Shown here in pieces: positions 33,982 through 45,913 of a stretch of 64,000 bases of DNA. Made by a program: the position numbers and the translations under genes. The DNA is from Neoscytalidium dimidiatum. Lineage: Eukaryota > Ascomycota > Dothideomycetes > Botryosphaeriales > Botryosphaeriaceae. The notes beneath the pieces were generated by a model, which worked only from the letters and a program-made list of their open reading frames with translations, was not told where the DNA came from and made no database searches. Positions within the stretch are counted from its first letter, which is position 1; each line of letters opens with the position of its first letter. The stretch is taken from NCBI GenBank assembly GCA_037367355.1, contig CM074696.1:3038001-3102000 (forward strand), in the 5' to 3' direction.

Positions 33982-35394
33982 ATGTCGCGGAAACTGTCTT
34001 CGCCCGCAGCTCAGTTGCTGCGCAACTCCCGCCTCTTTTCGCTGCCGCCGCCGATACCTGGACCAGGCACAGGCCATGTAACCGCTGAGTTCACAAGCGC
34101 ATCCGAGACGGCAACCCAACCCTTTCCGACCCGCCAGGCTATTGCGACACCTTCCTCGAGCTTACACCGAGGTGATTGGGGGCTGAAGCGGCCGTTGCCG
34201 CTGCGCGAGACGACGCGGTCGTCCGCACCGACCATGCGAGTATACGAGATCGACACCATCAATTTATTCACCGATTTCGAGAGCGCCGGCGACCACGTTC
34301 GCACGCTGGAAAAATGGCAAGAAATGAGCATCCCACTTTCCGACAAACCAGAAGGGCGTTCCACTGGGACGGGCAGAGCGCCTCCGGCGGCCAGTGCCTT
34401 CCAGGACCGCATAGACAACACACATCTTACCGATGAGATGCGAGAGAACGGTTTCAGTAAATGGAAATACGACGGCCCGTGGGTGGCAGGAATGAACGAG
34501 GGCAAATTCAGGTCATTCGTCGAAACGCAAGTGCGTCGCCGAAAAGACGCTTTCAAGGCTTACTTGAAGAAATACCTCAGCCATAAGGTCTTCGAGGAGA
34601 AATTTGGAGCCGCGCGGGACGCAGGTGACCTGGAATTGCCCGACCAGGAGACCTTCTCTCTCTCAGATAAGGAGTTTGAGCAAAAGCTCAAGCTCTTGCG
34701 CGAGGACACGACCCTGTCTGCGGAGCTCCCCCGCCTGATTTCGGCTTTCTTCGATCTCCCACCTTCGTATGCCGACAGCTTATCGAGCCCCTTGTCTGAG
34801 CAATTCTTGAGCCAAGTGGGCAAATCTCGCGATAAGGGACCTCCCACCACGCACAGGTCTGCAGGTCTTTCGTACCTCCGGAGCTCAGCCTTCTTGCACA
34901 ACCACCCAATCCTCGGACCGCGTGAATCGCGAGAGCCAGTTGAGGCTCGGCTATTATCTGGAAAGCAGACGTCTCAGAGGATCGCGACGCAGCTTAAGGC
35001 TGGTGTGGGCGGTGTGGTTGCGCAGCTCAATGTGACTATGAACGCTAACAAGTTCAACGAGAACTATAGCTACGTGAAATACGAGGAGCAGGGTGGACCC
35101 AAGTTCTGGGTGTCACCAGAACGCGCATTTATTGAGGCGGATGGTCGCATCAGACTTACTGTCGCCCCGGCCGTCCCAGAGGATGTGCAGATAAAACAGG
35201 GCTCACTGAAATCGAAGGAAGAGACGGCGGCGAAATCTGCACCCAAGATTGAGGAGTTGGAGATACCGGCAGCGGACTTTGATGAGAGTGCGGACGCTTT
35301 GAGAGAGCGAGGCCGCCAGCTTTTCCATCTGCTCAACCAGCAAAGCGCGGATGAGGGCAGGACGATGGCCCCGCGAAGGGGGGTGGATCAATAG
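33982..35394 (+). CDS. MRP51: Mitochondrial small-subunit ribosomal protein MRP51 (bS1m)
   Basis: An intronless frame from MSRKLSSPAAQLLRNSRLF encodes 470 residues. The N-terminus is basic and Ser/Leu-rich, as in mitochondrial presequences. Recognisable MRP51 blocks include FQDRIDNTHLTDEMRENGF, KWKYDGPWVAGMNEGKF, FEEKFGA and the C-terminal VTMNANKFNENYSYVKYEEQ with FWVSPERAFIEADGRIRLTV. In yeast MRP51 helps start translation of mitochondrial mRNAs. The frame is open 63 codons further upstream to an ATG at 33793, but that extension is Cys/Arg-rich, unlike the family, so the inner start is chosen. It lies tandem to RTR1 and the eS17 gene. Confidence 0.92.
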   Translation: MSRKLSSPAAQLLRNSRLFSLPPPIPGPGTGHVTAEFTSASETATQPFPTRQAIATPSSSLHRGDWGLKRPLPLRETTRSSAPTMRVYEIDTINLFTDFESAGDHVRTLEKWQEMSIPLSDKPEGRSTGTGRAPPAASAFQDRIDNTHLTDEMRENGFSKWKYDGPWVAGMNEGKFRSFVETQVRRRKDAFKAYLKKYLSHKVFEEKFGAARDAGDLELPDQETFSLSDKEFEQKLKLLREDTTLSAELPRLISAFFDLPPSYADSLSSPLSEQFLSQVGKSRDKGPPTTHRSAGLSYLRSSAFLHNHPILGPRESREPVEARLLSGKQTSQRIATQLKAGVGGVVAQLNVTMNANKFNENYSYVKYEEQGGPKFWVSPERAFIEADGRIRLTVAPAVPEDVQIKQGSLKSKEETAAKSAPKIEELEIPAADFDESADALRERGRQLFHLLNQQSADEGRTMAPRRGVDQ

Positions 35395-35933
35395 GGCAAC
35401 ATTATTGTCTGTATTATACTTTTTCAACGCTTGATCAGTCGTGCGAGTGGTTAGTTCGCTCATCACGGAAGCTCGCATGCACATACCCAATTCGAACTCG
35501 ATAATTTTAGGTGATACGTGAGGTGAGCGTGGCTCGATCAGAATGCATAGCACAGGCAACTACGTCAACATTCAAGCGGACGTGCTTGCAGACGCTTCTG
35601 GGTACTACTTCTCGCACCAAAGGCCACCCAGAGGCGTATTGGGGCTCCTACAGCTTCAATTCGAAGGCAGTGTAACCTGTTTAAAAGGAAGACAACCATA
35701 CATACTTCCATGGAAATTGCGGAAGCCGAAAGTGGCCGGTGAGCTCTAGTTGTTGTGGTATTTTCTTGGCAAGCACGTGATAGAGAGGCTCGCTTGCGTG
35801 GTTTAGCCGACGCACAGCCGGAGACGACGCCTTTTCGCGGCAGCATCTCGCTCTGCTTCGAATTCGACGACGACGACCAGCAGCCGCACCGGACCAGCCT
35901 TTCCCATTCAACCAACATCGCTCCACAGCCATC
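35395..35933. other. Intergenic between MRP51 and eS17 genes
   Basis: About 540 bp containing the promoter of the eS17 gene. No TATA box or other gene was seen. Confidence 0.55.
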
Positions 35934-36541
35934 ATGGGTCGCGTTCGCACGAAGACTGTCAAGAAGTCCGCCAAGGTCATCATTGAGCGGTACTACCCCA
36001 AGCTTACCCTGGACTTCGAGACCAACAAGGTATGTCTGCGAACTGATTACCCCCGCCTAGAAGCAGCCACTGATTTGTATGACAGAGGATCTGCGATGAG
36101 ATTGCTATCATTGCCTCGAAGCGCCTTCGCAACAAGGTCAGCAGAAAAGTCACCATGCACTCCGAAGACCAGCCCTAACAAAAACATCCAGATTGCCGGC
36201 TACACCACTCACTTGATGAAGCGCATCCAGCGGGGTCCTGTCCGCGGCATCTCTTTCAAGCTGCAGGAAGAAGAGCGTGAGCGCAAGGATCAATACGTTC
36301 CTGAGGTCTCCGCCCTCGACTTCACCCAGAACACCGACAGCGGCCAGCTCGACGTTGACCAGGAGACCAAGGACCTGCTTAAGAGCCTGGGCGTATGTTA
36401 TTCATTTACGTGATTCTTTCTCGTTGCCATCCTAACCCTTTGTTTTAGTTCGACTCGATCCCCGTCAACGTTGTTCCTGTTGCTCAGCAGCAGGTCTCCG
36501 AGCGCCCTCGCCGTTTCGGTGACCGCCGCCCCGGTCAGTAA
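35934..36541 (+). CDS. RPS17: Cytosolic 40S ribosomal protein eS17
   Basis: Four exons (35934-36029, 36086-36136, 36192-36392, 36449-36541; introns 56, 55 and 56 bp) give 146 residues, the usual size. The protein begins [20 protein letters not shown], continues [25 protein letters not shown] by splicing, then [19 protein letters not shown] and ends FGDRRPGQ. It is a structural protein of the small-subunit head. The second exon is only 51 nt. Dense short introns near the 5' end are typical of fungal ribosomal protein genes. All splice sites are GT-AG and the phase is 0 at every junction. Confidence 0.97.
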
Positions 36542-39500
36542 ATACCTTCGAGAAAGAAGTGAGAGAGGGGACAAAAAAACGGGCGAGCAGTGCTTTTTGG
36601 TTCGGATACCAGGGATGGCGGAAATTATGATTTAGGCATAGAGCCAATGAAGGTTCCCCCCACACAAGGTGTCGCTGAGTCCAATAGACTTCTGTCTGGA
36701 GGACGACGCTTGATTGCCAGTATCATCCCCCTTCTTGCTTGCGTGATTCGCTACTAACAGTAGATGCCCCTACTTGAACCACTGACGCCACAATTATACG
36801 CAACAAACCATTATCGCCATTGTACGGGCCTCAAGTATGGCTATCCGAGATTCTTAACCATTCCGAAGTAGCTGGACGTAGTCTACGCCGCTTCTCGAAA
36901 CTGTTCGCGGGGTTCACAGCAATGGCTCACACGCAGAGTCTCAAAGCGCCGGGTCCCATGGTCTTGTCATATACCCGTCCTAAGTAGCCACCGAACGCGT
37001 GAGCCAAACTGACGAAGCTTCGTCAAGTCCGACTGCACTGTCCTTCTACAAATCTGCTTTCTCTATTTCCCCTGATCTTGTCTATAATCTTCAAGCGCTG
37101 GGGTCATGTCGTCAGCTTGCCTACTGTTGTTGTTTCTCATTTTACATTTCATCACTCTTTACGGAAAGCCATGAAGAGGAGGTAAGTATCCTGTGCATTC
37201 ACCAGCTTTCCTTTTCTGCCTTCAGCCCAGTGACAGGTCAAACCAGTCCCTAAGAGCATCCGTGTGGATGCTGGGACAATAAAGTCTCACCCTGGGCTAT
37301 CTATAGATTGGGTTCGTGTTAGTGTGCCTGAATAAGTCGGAATGGATACTCATCCCTCCACCTTCGCTGTGCCAACTCTGATGAAACCCCATGGTAGGAT
37401 ACGCGGACCATATAATCCTACGTGATCGATCGGACGAGAGACATCCAGGCCTGGGCTTCGACGCTGCCTGTGCCGTTCGCAAAACTGTTCAGAGCATTCT
37501 CATCTTCCTTTCTCTTGAGGAGGCTGATTCCGTCATCATTGCTCATCTGCAACTCTCGAACCTGATATACTTTTTGCTCATGTCCTTCTCCAAGGTCCTT
37601 GGCGGCTCTTGTAGTCTTGGCTGACGCCTGAGCTGGCCTTTCACGATCCCAGTTTTCCCTTCGATCCTCCGATCCCATCGGGCGCCCTTGCATGCCGAGA
37701 CGCTTCGGTTCCTCCTTCCTTCACCCGCACTCGTCAATAAATCGGGCCAGCCGACAACGCTGCCAGGAAGAGAAAAGGGTTTTGCTGAACTCTCCCTGCG
37801 GTGCAACGCGCGGCCGTACCAAGCCGCCGGACCGCAAGCCGACGGCGCAATCTGGCTGGCCAGAAGGGATAGCCAAGGTCTTGTCCCTACGTCGGAAGTT
37901 GTCGAGGTGTTGCCCTGGACGGTTAGAGGCGTTGGCCTGGATGCCTGAGTGGGCAAGAGCGATACCGGCTTTTATAGCTACTTCTACGCGGCCATTCGCT
38001 ATCTTTGTCAGTCTGTGTGGACGGCGTGGTGTTACCTCGGGTTTTCCGAACGGGGAAGCCCCCGTGTTGAGAATCGCTTCTATGGCAGATGAGGCGAAGA
38101 TGTGCGGCAGACACGAAATCATTCGCTACTATGTTTCCGTGCACAGTCGCAGGTCTCTGGAAAGGTGATATCGGCTACTTCAATGATCAGTGCCAGATCG
38201 TGTGTAGACACTTCGCTGGGGAAGTAATGCCTATCCATACAGGACCGTGGCGTGTTCCACGAGTTTTGCCTTTTGATTAAGATTTGTGCTGGTGAGTCTT
38301 GTATGTCAACACGACCAATGCTGCAGAAAAGGCGGATCCTTTCACATGGATTCTTGGCGATCGTTCACATGTATATATTAAATTCCTGGGTCCGTTCTGG
38401 AGCGCACATATGCATTAAACGCCTCATTGCGTGGTCAATACTTTGAGCCGGAGGAGCCATTGAGTTATTCAGTCTAAGCCCTTAGCTTCCGCGAAAGTAG
38501 CGCGACCAAGCTCGCATGGATTCCTAAACAGGGAATATTCCACACTTCACGCAGCTTCCACCTCACTCCAAGAAGGTCTCCCAAGCGCTGGCATTCTACC
38601 ACGCACCTCAGCACCGACGACTTCTGCGAACCCTTTATCCTTGCCGTTCCCCTCGTGCGTCGGCTCAGAACAGGGATGTTGGTGCAGCAAAACTCAGCCA
38701 CCGAAAGCGGCCGACGCGCGCGCTGACAGCAAGCCGGGAATAATGCCGCTGCTGCCGCAACTTTTCCTGGTCGAAGTGTGGCACGCACGCCCGCCGAAAA
38801 GAAAGCCGGACCGAAAAGCCAGCGCCCATAGTCTACCATAGCGCTATGATTCCCTTGCCAGAAAGCGGCTTTGGCCGCGCCCTGCTAATCATCACGACGC
38901 TTGCTATTGGTGGAAAGCTTCATAACTTCGAACGTCGCAAAGTGAAGACATGGGGGTGGGTGAAGGGCGCTCGGGTGTGATTGGCGTCGGCGATGGACCG
39001 TGGGAATTGTCCCTTGGGTAGGGACGCGGTGTGGCTGGCCATGTCGAGCCGGTGAAGTCGAGACATGGTGGCGATGAACGGATGAACCTGCAACTATCCC
39101 ATGCAGAAGAAAGTGACGCGGAGGACTAGTAAGGTTGAAGCCTGGTAGACAGCAGCTGTGACTTCGATTCAGCTAAGTTTGTCGTATATTTTGGGCGTTC
39201 AGAGCGTGTCCTCAAGCGTACATTTGTTGCGGCGAGAAGGCGAGGAGCTGCTCTTGCGAATGCAGACAATATTGTTGCCCTCCTCTGCACAGCTCTCGGT
39301 GCCATCCTTTCATGAAACAAAGTCAGGGAAGCCCATGACGGTAAACACTGCACTTCTGCGCCCGACGCTGCGGTCTAGCCTTGCCTGTTCCATAGGGGCC
39401 AAGGAAGGGCGGTGCACCCTTCCTTCCCCCTTTCAGCTACCGGCCTAACAAGCATACCCAGGCCCATACTCGTAGCCACAGGAAACTACACCTCCGTTTT

Positions 39501-40004
39501 CATCAGCCACTTCTCCCCACGGTGCACCCGATGGCGCCTTCGATTCACAATTGGCTGAAGAACCCCAACATTGAACGTCGGATCTGCGTGCCACAAAAAA
39601 GCTTTTGGAAAGCCAATTACGCCCGCTGGCTATCTGGGCACGGAGCTGGGCCGGGCTTGATTTGTCGCTGGTTTCACGGGCAACGAGTGGGTCGTATGGC
39701 TGGCCTGCTGCTTGCAGAATAGTATGGAGTCATTGGGCTTGGAACCACCGGCGCGGTCAAGAATTCGGTTCCCAGTATAAGCATCACTATCGATATTCGA
39801 TATCATAAATCTCACATTCCATTATGACAGCACGCCAAGCTCCCCGTCCTTTGGTGAAAACCCAATTCCAGGTACCCAGAAAGCAATCCTGGAAAAAGCC
39901 GATCGGGAATCCAGTCCACCAAGCCCAGAGGTATATTGCAGCGCCGAAAACACCATGATCAAACGCCTTTACCCGATACAACCTGTGCTAGAGCAATATT
40001 TCTG
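36542..40004. other. Gene-poor 3.5-kb interval
   Basis: This lies between the 3' ends of eS17 and Csm1 genes. Open frames up to about 160 codons exist (for example around 37.7-38.2 kb), but they overlap on both strands and show no motif. No transposon ends, RNA genes or tandem repeats were noticed. A decayed element or a lineage-specific gene cannot be excluded. Confidence 0.5.
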
Positions 40005-41596
40005 CTATTCCTCCATAATCACCTTCTTCGTCATGCAGTCCACCACCTTAGCGTAAAATTTGGCAGCACTGCTGCGCGGGAAGCAGATCTCCTCGGTAAG
40101 GTAGTCGGGCAATATGTCAAGTAGGTCGCGATCTCGGTTCTCGTCCAAGAGAGGTGTATACGCAAACTCAGCCTCTTCGTAACTCTGACTGGAGGGCTTA
40201 TCATCGGATGCAACAGCAAGGTGGAAGTGCAAGGCTTTTCCATTTGTCAGTCAGCTTCGTCCACGCAAAACTTGGATCAGGTAGGTGGTAGAACTCACTA
40301 CCGTTGCGACCAGTCTGGATGCAATCGTAGATATCCTCATATTCCCCGCGCTTCACTCCCCTAATTATGAGACCTGTGAGGTCGCTGTAAAGATCTTCCT
40401 TCAATTGCCTGATCTGCGAATCTTTGGTAGACTCTGCGGCTCCCGATGGGATAGTCCTTTGCGCCTTTATAGCACTACCTGGGACCTTGGCCTCAGGATT
40501 TGTCGCAGACGCTCTGCTAATGGCTAGCTTCGCGGTGAGGGTCTTTACCTCGGTCTGCAATTCAGAAAGCTGGTTGTGGAGGGACTTGTTCTCGGATGAA
40601 AGCTGCCTCTTTGTGACGTTTAGCTCCATGATCTGGCTCTTGAGCGTTTTGGATTCTGCAGCCAAGGCGCGCTGAGTTGCCAGTTCGTTCTTGAGCGATG
40701 CGATAACATCATCCTGCGCTGCTTTGCGGTCAGCATTATACAGGAGGAATTACCCTATGTTTCTGAGACTCACCTCTTGCCCGTTCATCTGCGCTTTGCT
40801 TGAGCTTCTCAAAGTTTGCCTCAGCATCGCATATGCCGATGTCGCGCAAGTTTTGATATTTCACATCCAAGTTTTCAAACTTCTTGGTCAAGTCGCCTAA
40901 TTTTCGACGAAGAGCCGGTTCACTATTTGGCCTCTCCGCATCCGAAGCAACGCTTCCTGCCCTTCTGTACGGTACCAGGCCCAGCTGTTTAGAGACAGAG
41001 CGTGCGCGATTAAGGTGTTTAGGCGGCGGCTGAGTCTCTGGCAGCTCTGGGATATCCTCGATTGATGGCTCCACATCCATCGGGTCCGGGTCGTCTTGCG
41101 TCTCAGGAATAGACTGCGTCAGAGGCTCGGGCGAGGGCTCCTTCTTGGTTCGGCGACCTCTTCCCTTGGGGCCGGCCTTGGGCTTCTTCGCGGGCTCCGA
41201 AGCGGTCAGCTTCTGGCGGCCTCTCCCTTTGTTCTTCACTGGCATCACAGCCTCCTCCTGTTCCTCAGGCACGTCGAAGTCTTCAACATCTTCGGTATCG
41301 CTGGCATTGGGCTCGGATCTTTCGGCGAGAGCCTTCCTCTTGGACGGGGCTTTCTTTCCGACTTTGGCCTTCTCTGCCATGATGGAGCCGCCGCTGGTCC
41401 TACGGGTTGTTCTTTGCACTTTGGCAGCCGGAGCAGCCTTGCGTCGGCCGACGGCACGCTTCATTGCGGGAGCGGTATTTTCAATGAGAGAGTCGGAGGT
41501 CATGTTGTGGGCGATCGAGTCCTTTGCGAACTCGTCTTCGGAGGCGGACTCGTCAACCATGTGGGAAAGCGAGGGAGGTGCAGCGCGTCGAGACAT
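40005..41596 (-). CDS. Monopolin complex subunit Csm1/Pcs1
   Basis: Three exons (40774-41596, 40299-40718, 40005-40234; introns 55 and 64 bp) give 490 residues. The N-terminal half is basic and disordered with patches such as KRAVGRRKAAPAAK and GPKGRGRRTKKEPS. A long coiled coil runs from about residue 240 to 370. The C-terminal Csm1 globular domain starts at LYSDLTGLIIRGVKRGEYED, continues by splicing as GRNGTLHFHLAVASDD, and ends YLTEEICFPRSSAAKFYAKV. Csm1/Pcs1 dimers crosslink kinetochore microtubule sites and prevent merotely or, in budding yeast, co-orient sisters in meiosis I. The middle acceptor may be 3 nt earlier, which would add one residue. Confidence 0.9.
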
Positions 41597-41919
41597 GATC
41601 CTGCGGAATATGCATGCGCGCGCGACAGCGCAGGTCAGGTGTTGGCAACGGTCGTCGTGGTGACTGTCGGGTGTCGGAGGCGGTGCTGAAGTTTGGCGGG
41701 GGACAGGCAACTGTAAACAAAGCGATGCGCCTCGATTTCGGAAAGCGCGTCACGCTCACGCTAGTCCTGTTCAGCGAATCACCTCCATGCAGCGCACCCT
41801 CACTGGGTTCATGCTTGTCTTTGATTTCTTTCCGCTTCGTTATAGAAAATCATAATGATCATTGCAGTCTCTCCACAGGTGTACATCTACTTGATCTAGC
41901 ACACTTATCTAGTCCGCCT
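41597..41919. other. Csm1 promoter and 3' flank of the SDR locus
   Basis: About 320 bp between two minus-strand loci; nothing else was seen. Confidence 0.55.
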
Positions 41920-42745
41920 CTACAGACCAGCAGCCTTCGCGTACTGCTCCCCAAATATTGCGAACAATTTGTCTACAACATCAGCTCCTATTCCGGCGCC
42001 AATCGTCTCATCGACTTTCTCCAGCTTCTTGCTGATCTCGTCCACGTATTCGCCCACACTCAACGCGTTCAGATTCTTCTCTTTCTTGTTGTCGTCTGGG
42101 TTCTCTCGTTCGCGATGCAAGTCGGTGGCAACCACAGGCGGCGCGATTTCAACGACCCGAATTCTCGTGCCCTTTAGCTGCGCACGTAGGTTCATCGACC
42201 AAAAGTGCAGCCACGCCTTGGTGCCTTTGTAGACCGGATTTATGATGCTGAACGGAATATACCCCAATACGCTCGATACATTCATGATGACCGCACGGGC
42301 TTGGACTTGAAGTGCTCTAGTAGACTCAATGCGAGATGCATTGGCCCACGGATGTCGATGTCGATTTCCTGATCAGCCCTGCTGAGAAAGTCTGTCGGAT
42401 CGTCCTCGAGGACTCGCAGAGGACGCTGCACACCGGCATTGTTGATGAGGCAATCCATTTCGGGGTGGTCGGAGATTATCGTCTCGACAAAAGAAGGGAT
42501 GGAGGAGATTTTTCCCGTGTCCAGTACATAGTGTGCAGCCGCGCCGATTTTTTTTTAGCTGCAGATGCGAGGTTAGATTCGGTACGGCCTGCGATGATGA
42601 CCTTCTTGCCCTTCTTGATAAGGTATTCGGAGAGCGCTTTGCCAATGCCACTGCCGCCTCCAGTAGCAAGCGCGCACGAGAAACCGAGGTTGTCTGATGC
42701 CGTTGGTTCTTGTTCTATGTCCAAAAGAGAGAGAGAAAGAGACAA
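41920..42745 (-). pseudogene. Frameshifted short-chain dehydrogenase/reductase (SDR)
   Basis: Three consecutive frames together make an SDR. Frame one carries TGGGSGIGKALSEYLIKKG, the Rossmann dinucleotide-binding motif, and ends in a run of nine A on the minus strand (42548-42556). Frame two resumes with IGAAAHYVLDTG and carries DCLINNAGVQRPL and a GPMHLALSLLEHFKSKP stretch. Frame three carries RAVIMNVSSVLGYIPFS, the YKGTK catalytic Tyr/Lys and VVEIAPPVVATDLHRE. Each shift equals one missing base: one at the A run, one at a three-C run (42297-42299). The 5' end is uncertain, and a short upstream exon around 42.86 kb is possible. It is either a recent pseudogene or an assembly error at homopolymers. 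The domain is otherwise complete and well conserved. Confidence 0.8.
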
Positions 42746-43585
42746 TAATGAAGAAAAAGATATTGTATCTACACCTCTACCTGTCTACTCTATGATCTAT
42801 TCTATCCACGATACCTGCTGGCGGTGGCGGAGATGCGGAATTTATCGACCTAGCAGCTCCTTCGGCAAGACATGACGTTTCTGTGTCGCAAGGGAGTCAA
42901 TACGTCACCGACCGTCGAGCACCCACCTCCTTCCAATGAGTGCCATCACGGATTAGAACGTTCGCATCACTACGGCAACTCTGCCCAGCAAATCCCTGAT
43001 CTAAGCTGCCCGATCAGCCGCGTATGCACAACGCTTACCAACTGCAGGAAACGTCATCCAAGATTATTTCTCTTCGTGTGGAACTGAAACTCCGTGCAAG
43101 GCTGACCCCTTACGGTTTCCAACAGTCGGCGAGATACAAAGCCATGCGCCGCAGACCCATCGGGATTGCGTTCGCGATCTTCACACGCAGTCCGGATGAT
43201 CTTAGTGCATTTGCAGGATCGATTTGCAGTGTGGCCCATATGCAACGTGGCAGCTATCTCACTGATTGGGTGGTCAAGCTGCGCCGTATCCCGAATTCCA
43301 GCCTTGCTCTCAGAACGCCTAACATATGCTGTAGTGTATGTTGTTGAACTGTACGGCCGGCAGGACACGCATTCCTGTTCGGAGAGAACCTGGCTGTATC
43401 TCCTACCGTGATACAGCTTCTGCTGATAGCACAGTACAAAATTCCTTTAAGTAATCCTCGGCTTCCAGCACCCGTCCTAAACATGCTCGAGTCACTGTGC
43501 TGTGTTACACTATTAGGTCTTTGTGAAGGACTACTGGCAGATAGTCGCCGCTCGTGCTATATTTGAGCTCAAATACTACTTGATG
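42746..43585. other. Intergenic, no gene seen
   Basis: About 840 bp upstream of the SDR locus and downstream of the membrane protein gene. The left end might contain a first SDR exon encoding a LPKELLG-like start. No other feature was seen. Confidence 0.45.
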
Positions 43586-44601
43586 TCACTGAAACCTCGG
43601 AGTATTGTTCCTTCTGCAAAATTCTCCATCATAACAATCCTCTTCAAGCATCTTGTGCCCGTTATCAGTATCTCTAAAGAGACAGCTAACCATCAGCCTT
43701 GCTATGAAAACACAGATGGCAGCCACTCCCAAAGTGATCGATGCCAACGTCGTCCACTGCCGGCTCCGCAATCCCTGAAACAGGACCCCGTTGTGTGCGT
43801 CTTCCTCTTCACCCAGGTCAAAATTGCCCAGTCCCCGGAGCTTCCGTTCTAGACCGATGGGCATCTGCGGCTCCGAAATGTCGCTTCGGTAGTAGTAGAC
43901 ATCTTGAATCTCCCACCACACGAGCTCGACAGGTCCGCTTCCGTTCTGAAACGTGTAAATGTGGACGACAGGAACATCGGATATCACTTGGCCAGGCCCT
44001 GTGTAAGCCAAGCCGTTTACGTAGGAAATGCGGGTGATATCCCATCGGTGCCTGTTCGTGATTCCTAGGGCGGTGACAGTGCCCGGCACGCGAAGAACCT
44101 GGGCGGGCTCGATGGTGCCCTCTAAGTATTCGGATACGGTAATGGAAGGCGGAGCCACGAGACTCACACCCCTCACAAATGGAGAAAGAGAATCAGGGTT
44201 GGCAGGAGGATAGAATTGTATGCGACGGTCGGGATCGGTAGGGTCAGTCTGTGTCCAGGCCAAATCTCCCACCGACGGGTCGACAATCCTAATGTCGTAG
44301 AGCTGAGCTTGTCAATGAATGGCTGGGTAAAAGTCTATGGGTGGCATTTAAGTACCAGTGCGGCATCGTTGCCCATCCATGTCTTGCTGATACCCAAGTC
44401 AAATACTGGACACTCCTTGCATTCCACCAGCAGAATAAGGCGTTCCGAGTCGATGATTCTACCGCAGCTAGGAGTTTGGTTGGGGCCCAGCAACGTTCCT
44501 CTCCCAGACGTCGACGCCAGACAGCTCCCGGAAAAGATGACAAGTTGGATAAAGAGGCGGAAGGCAAAGGGGCGGGAAAGCATCACGGGCATTCGTCGCA
44601 T
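43586..44601 (-). CDS. Predicted single-pass membrane protein, unknown family
   Basis: Exons 44356-44601 and 43586-44302 (intron 53 bp, GT-AG) give 320 residues. An N-terminal hydrophobic stretch after RRMPVMLSRPFAFR looks like a signal peptide ending near CLASTSG. A lumenal or outer part of about 230 residues has ILLVECKECPVFDLG, VSEYLEGTIEPAQVLRVPG, ITRISYVNGLAYTGPGQV and one N-glycosylation sequon in QNGSG. A transmembrane segment near residues 264-290 (LASITLGVAAICVFIARLMV) is followed by a 30-residue acidic, Cys-containing cytoplasmic tail. I do not recognise the family. Type I topology is inference. It is divergent from the chitin synthase gene, 1.3 kb away. Confidence 0.7.
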
Positions 44602-45913
44602 GGTGAATACTAGACAGACGCAGAAGAAAGGTAGGCGGGCAGGATTGAGTTAGGAGGGTCTGGACTCCGATAGGTGCATTGTGGCTTGGCGGGAAATTCG
44701 CTCGTATTTTGTAGGCGTCGATTCCTGTTGAACAGTAGCGAGAAGGTTATAGCGACTAGGTCTATCTATTTGTGGGACTGCGAAGCACTGCCTCTCAAGC
44801 AGGCAGCCGTCAATGCTAAGCACTATGGCCGATACGGGCTAGCGCAAAGGCAAGATTTGCGGGAGCATGAGCTTGTATGCGGTAGGCCATGGACATTTAT
44901 CGACAAGTGGTCGCGAGGCCGCGAACACATTCGGCGAAGCCCAGGTACATGGGCGCTTTCCGGATGTCACGGATGCGCAGGTTTTGATTTCAGATGAGGT
45001 CAGCGGGTGCCTTGGGATTCCAGAGGCACAGCTGTGCTCCTGAATGGCTCTGCGGCATTTACGATCGGCGTGTTCCCAGCTGGTCGGCCAGTGCGTGCTG
45101 TCGGACGCGAGTCGTGCTTGCGAGAGTAGGACAAGGAGGCGTCTTATGCCTAAGGCTTCCCGGGACGTGAGCGCATGGAAGAGCAGGGCGGCGGGTGCAT
45201 GAGATTGGGATGATGGAGAGGCGGGAGTGGGATTGGATTCAAAGTAGATAAGCGGGTGGAGAAGCTGCAGGCGGGAGGTAGACAAGCTTTTTGGCGATCA
45301 GAGGACGGCACGAGATGGATGAGGGCGGCGGGAGCTGTGGCCGTGGCGCAGAAAGCAAAGAGCTCGAATTGGAGGGAGAGAGAAAGCCGAGAGGAGGCGC
45401 GCCAGCCGGGAGTCGGGAAGTCAGCGGAGCGGTCGGAGTCGGTGCAGGCGTAGTGCAGTGGGAGGCGGGTAAGGCTGGACGGTGCCGCGCTGGCGATCCG
45501 GGCGCCTGGACAACCCCCGGCAAAGACTTTGCGCTCCAACGTCTGCCGAGGATTAAGTCATGGCCGTCGCCCGTCCAAACATCCCTGGCGCATCACCGTA
45601 GCAACCGCCCTGCTTTGAGGACTGTCGCTCCCAGCCTCCTCGGGGCCAGCACACAGCTCCCAGTCCACGCAGCCTCTCCATTTCTCTTCCTCGCTCTCCT
45701 CGCCGGCTGTTGTCTTGCTTTTATCGCTCTACTTACCTCGCCACTTGCTGCCGCATTCCAGTCAGTCTTTTCTGCTCGTCGCGCCAGGAAAACTCCTTCC
45801 TCAAGTTCCGCCGAGCTGCCGCCAACGATCCCCTCCTCCCCCACAACTGACGCGAATCCCACCGCCGCCGCATTACCACTTACTCGCCCGCATTCCGGGC
45901 CCGGTCGCCGACA
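44602..45913. promoter_or_regulatory. Divergent promoter region upstream of chitin synthase
   Basis: The 1.3-kb space separates two outward-facing genes. From about 45645 to 45735 the plus strand is strongly pyrimidine-rich, a common core-promoter or leader feature in fungi. An open frame of about 250 codons overlaps the chitin synthase start in another frame and is not credible. Confidence 0.5.

Noticed and set aside
37688..38168. Possible small gene in the 36.5-40 kb gap
   Set aside because: The plus- and minus-strand frames overlap, there is no signal peptide or motif, and no plausible introns extend them.
41096..41689. 197-codon plus-strand frame
   Set aside because: It lies antisense to the disordered N-terminal part of Csm1 and has no motif.
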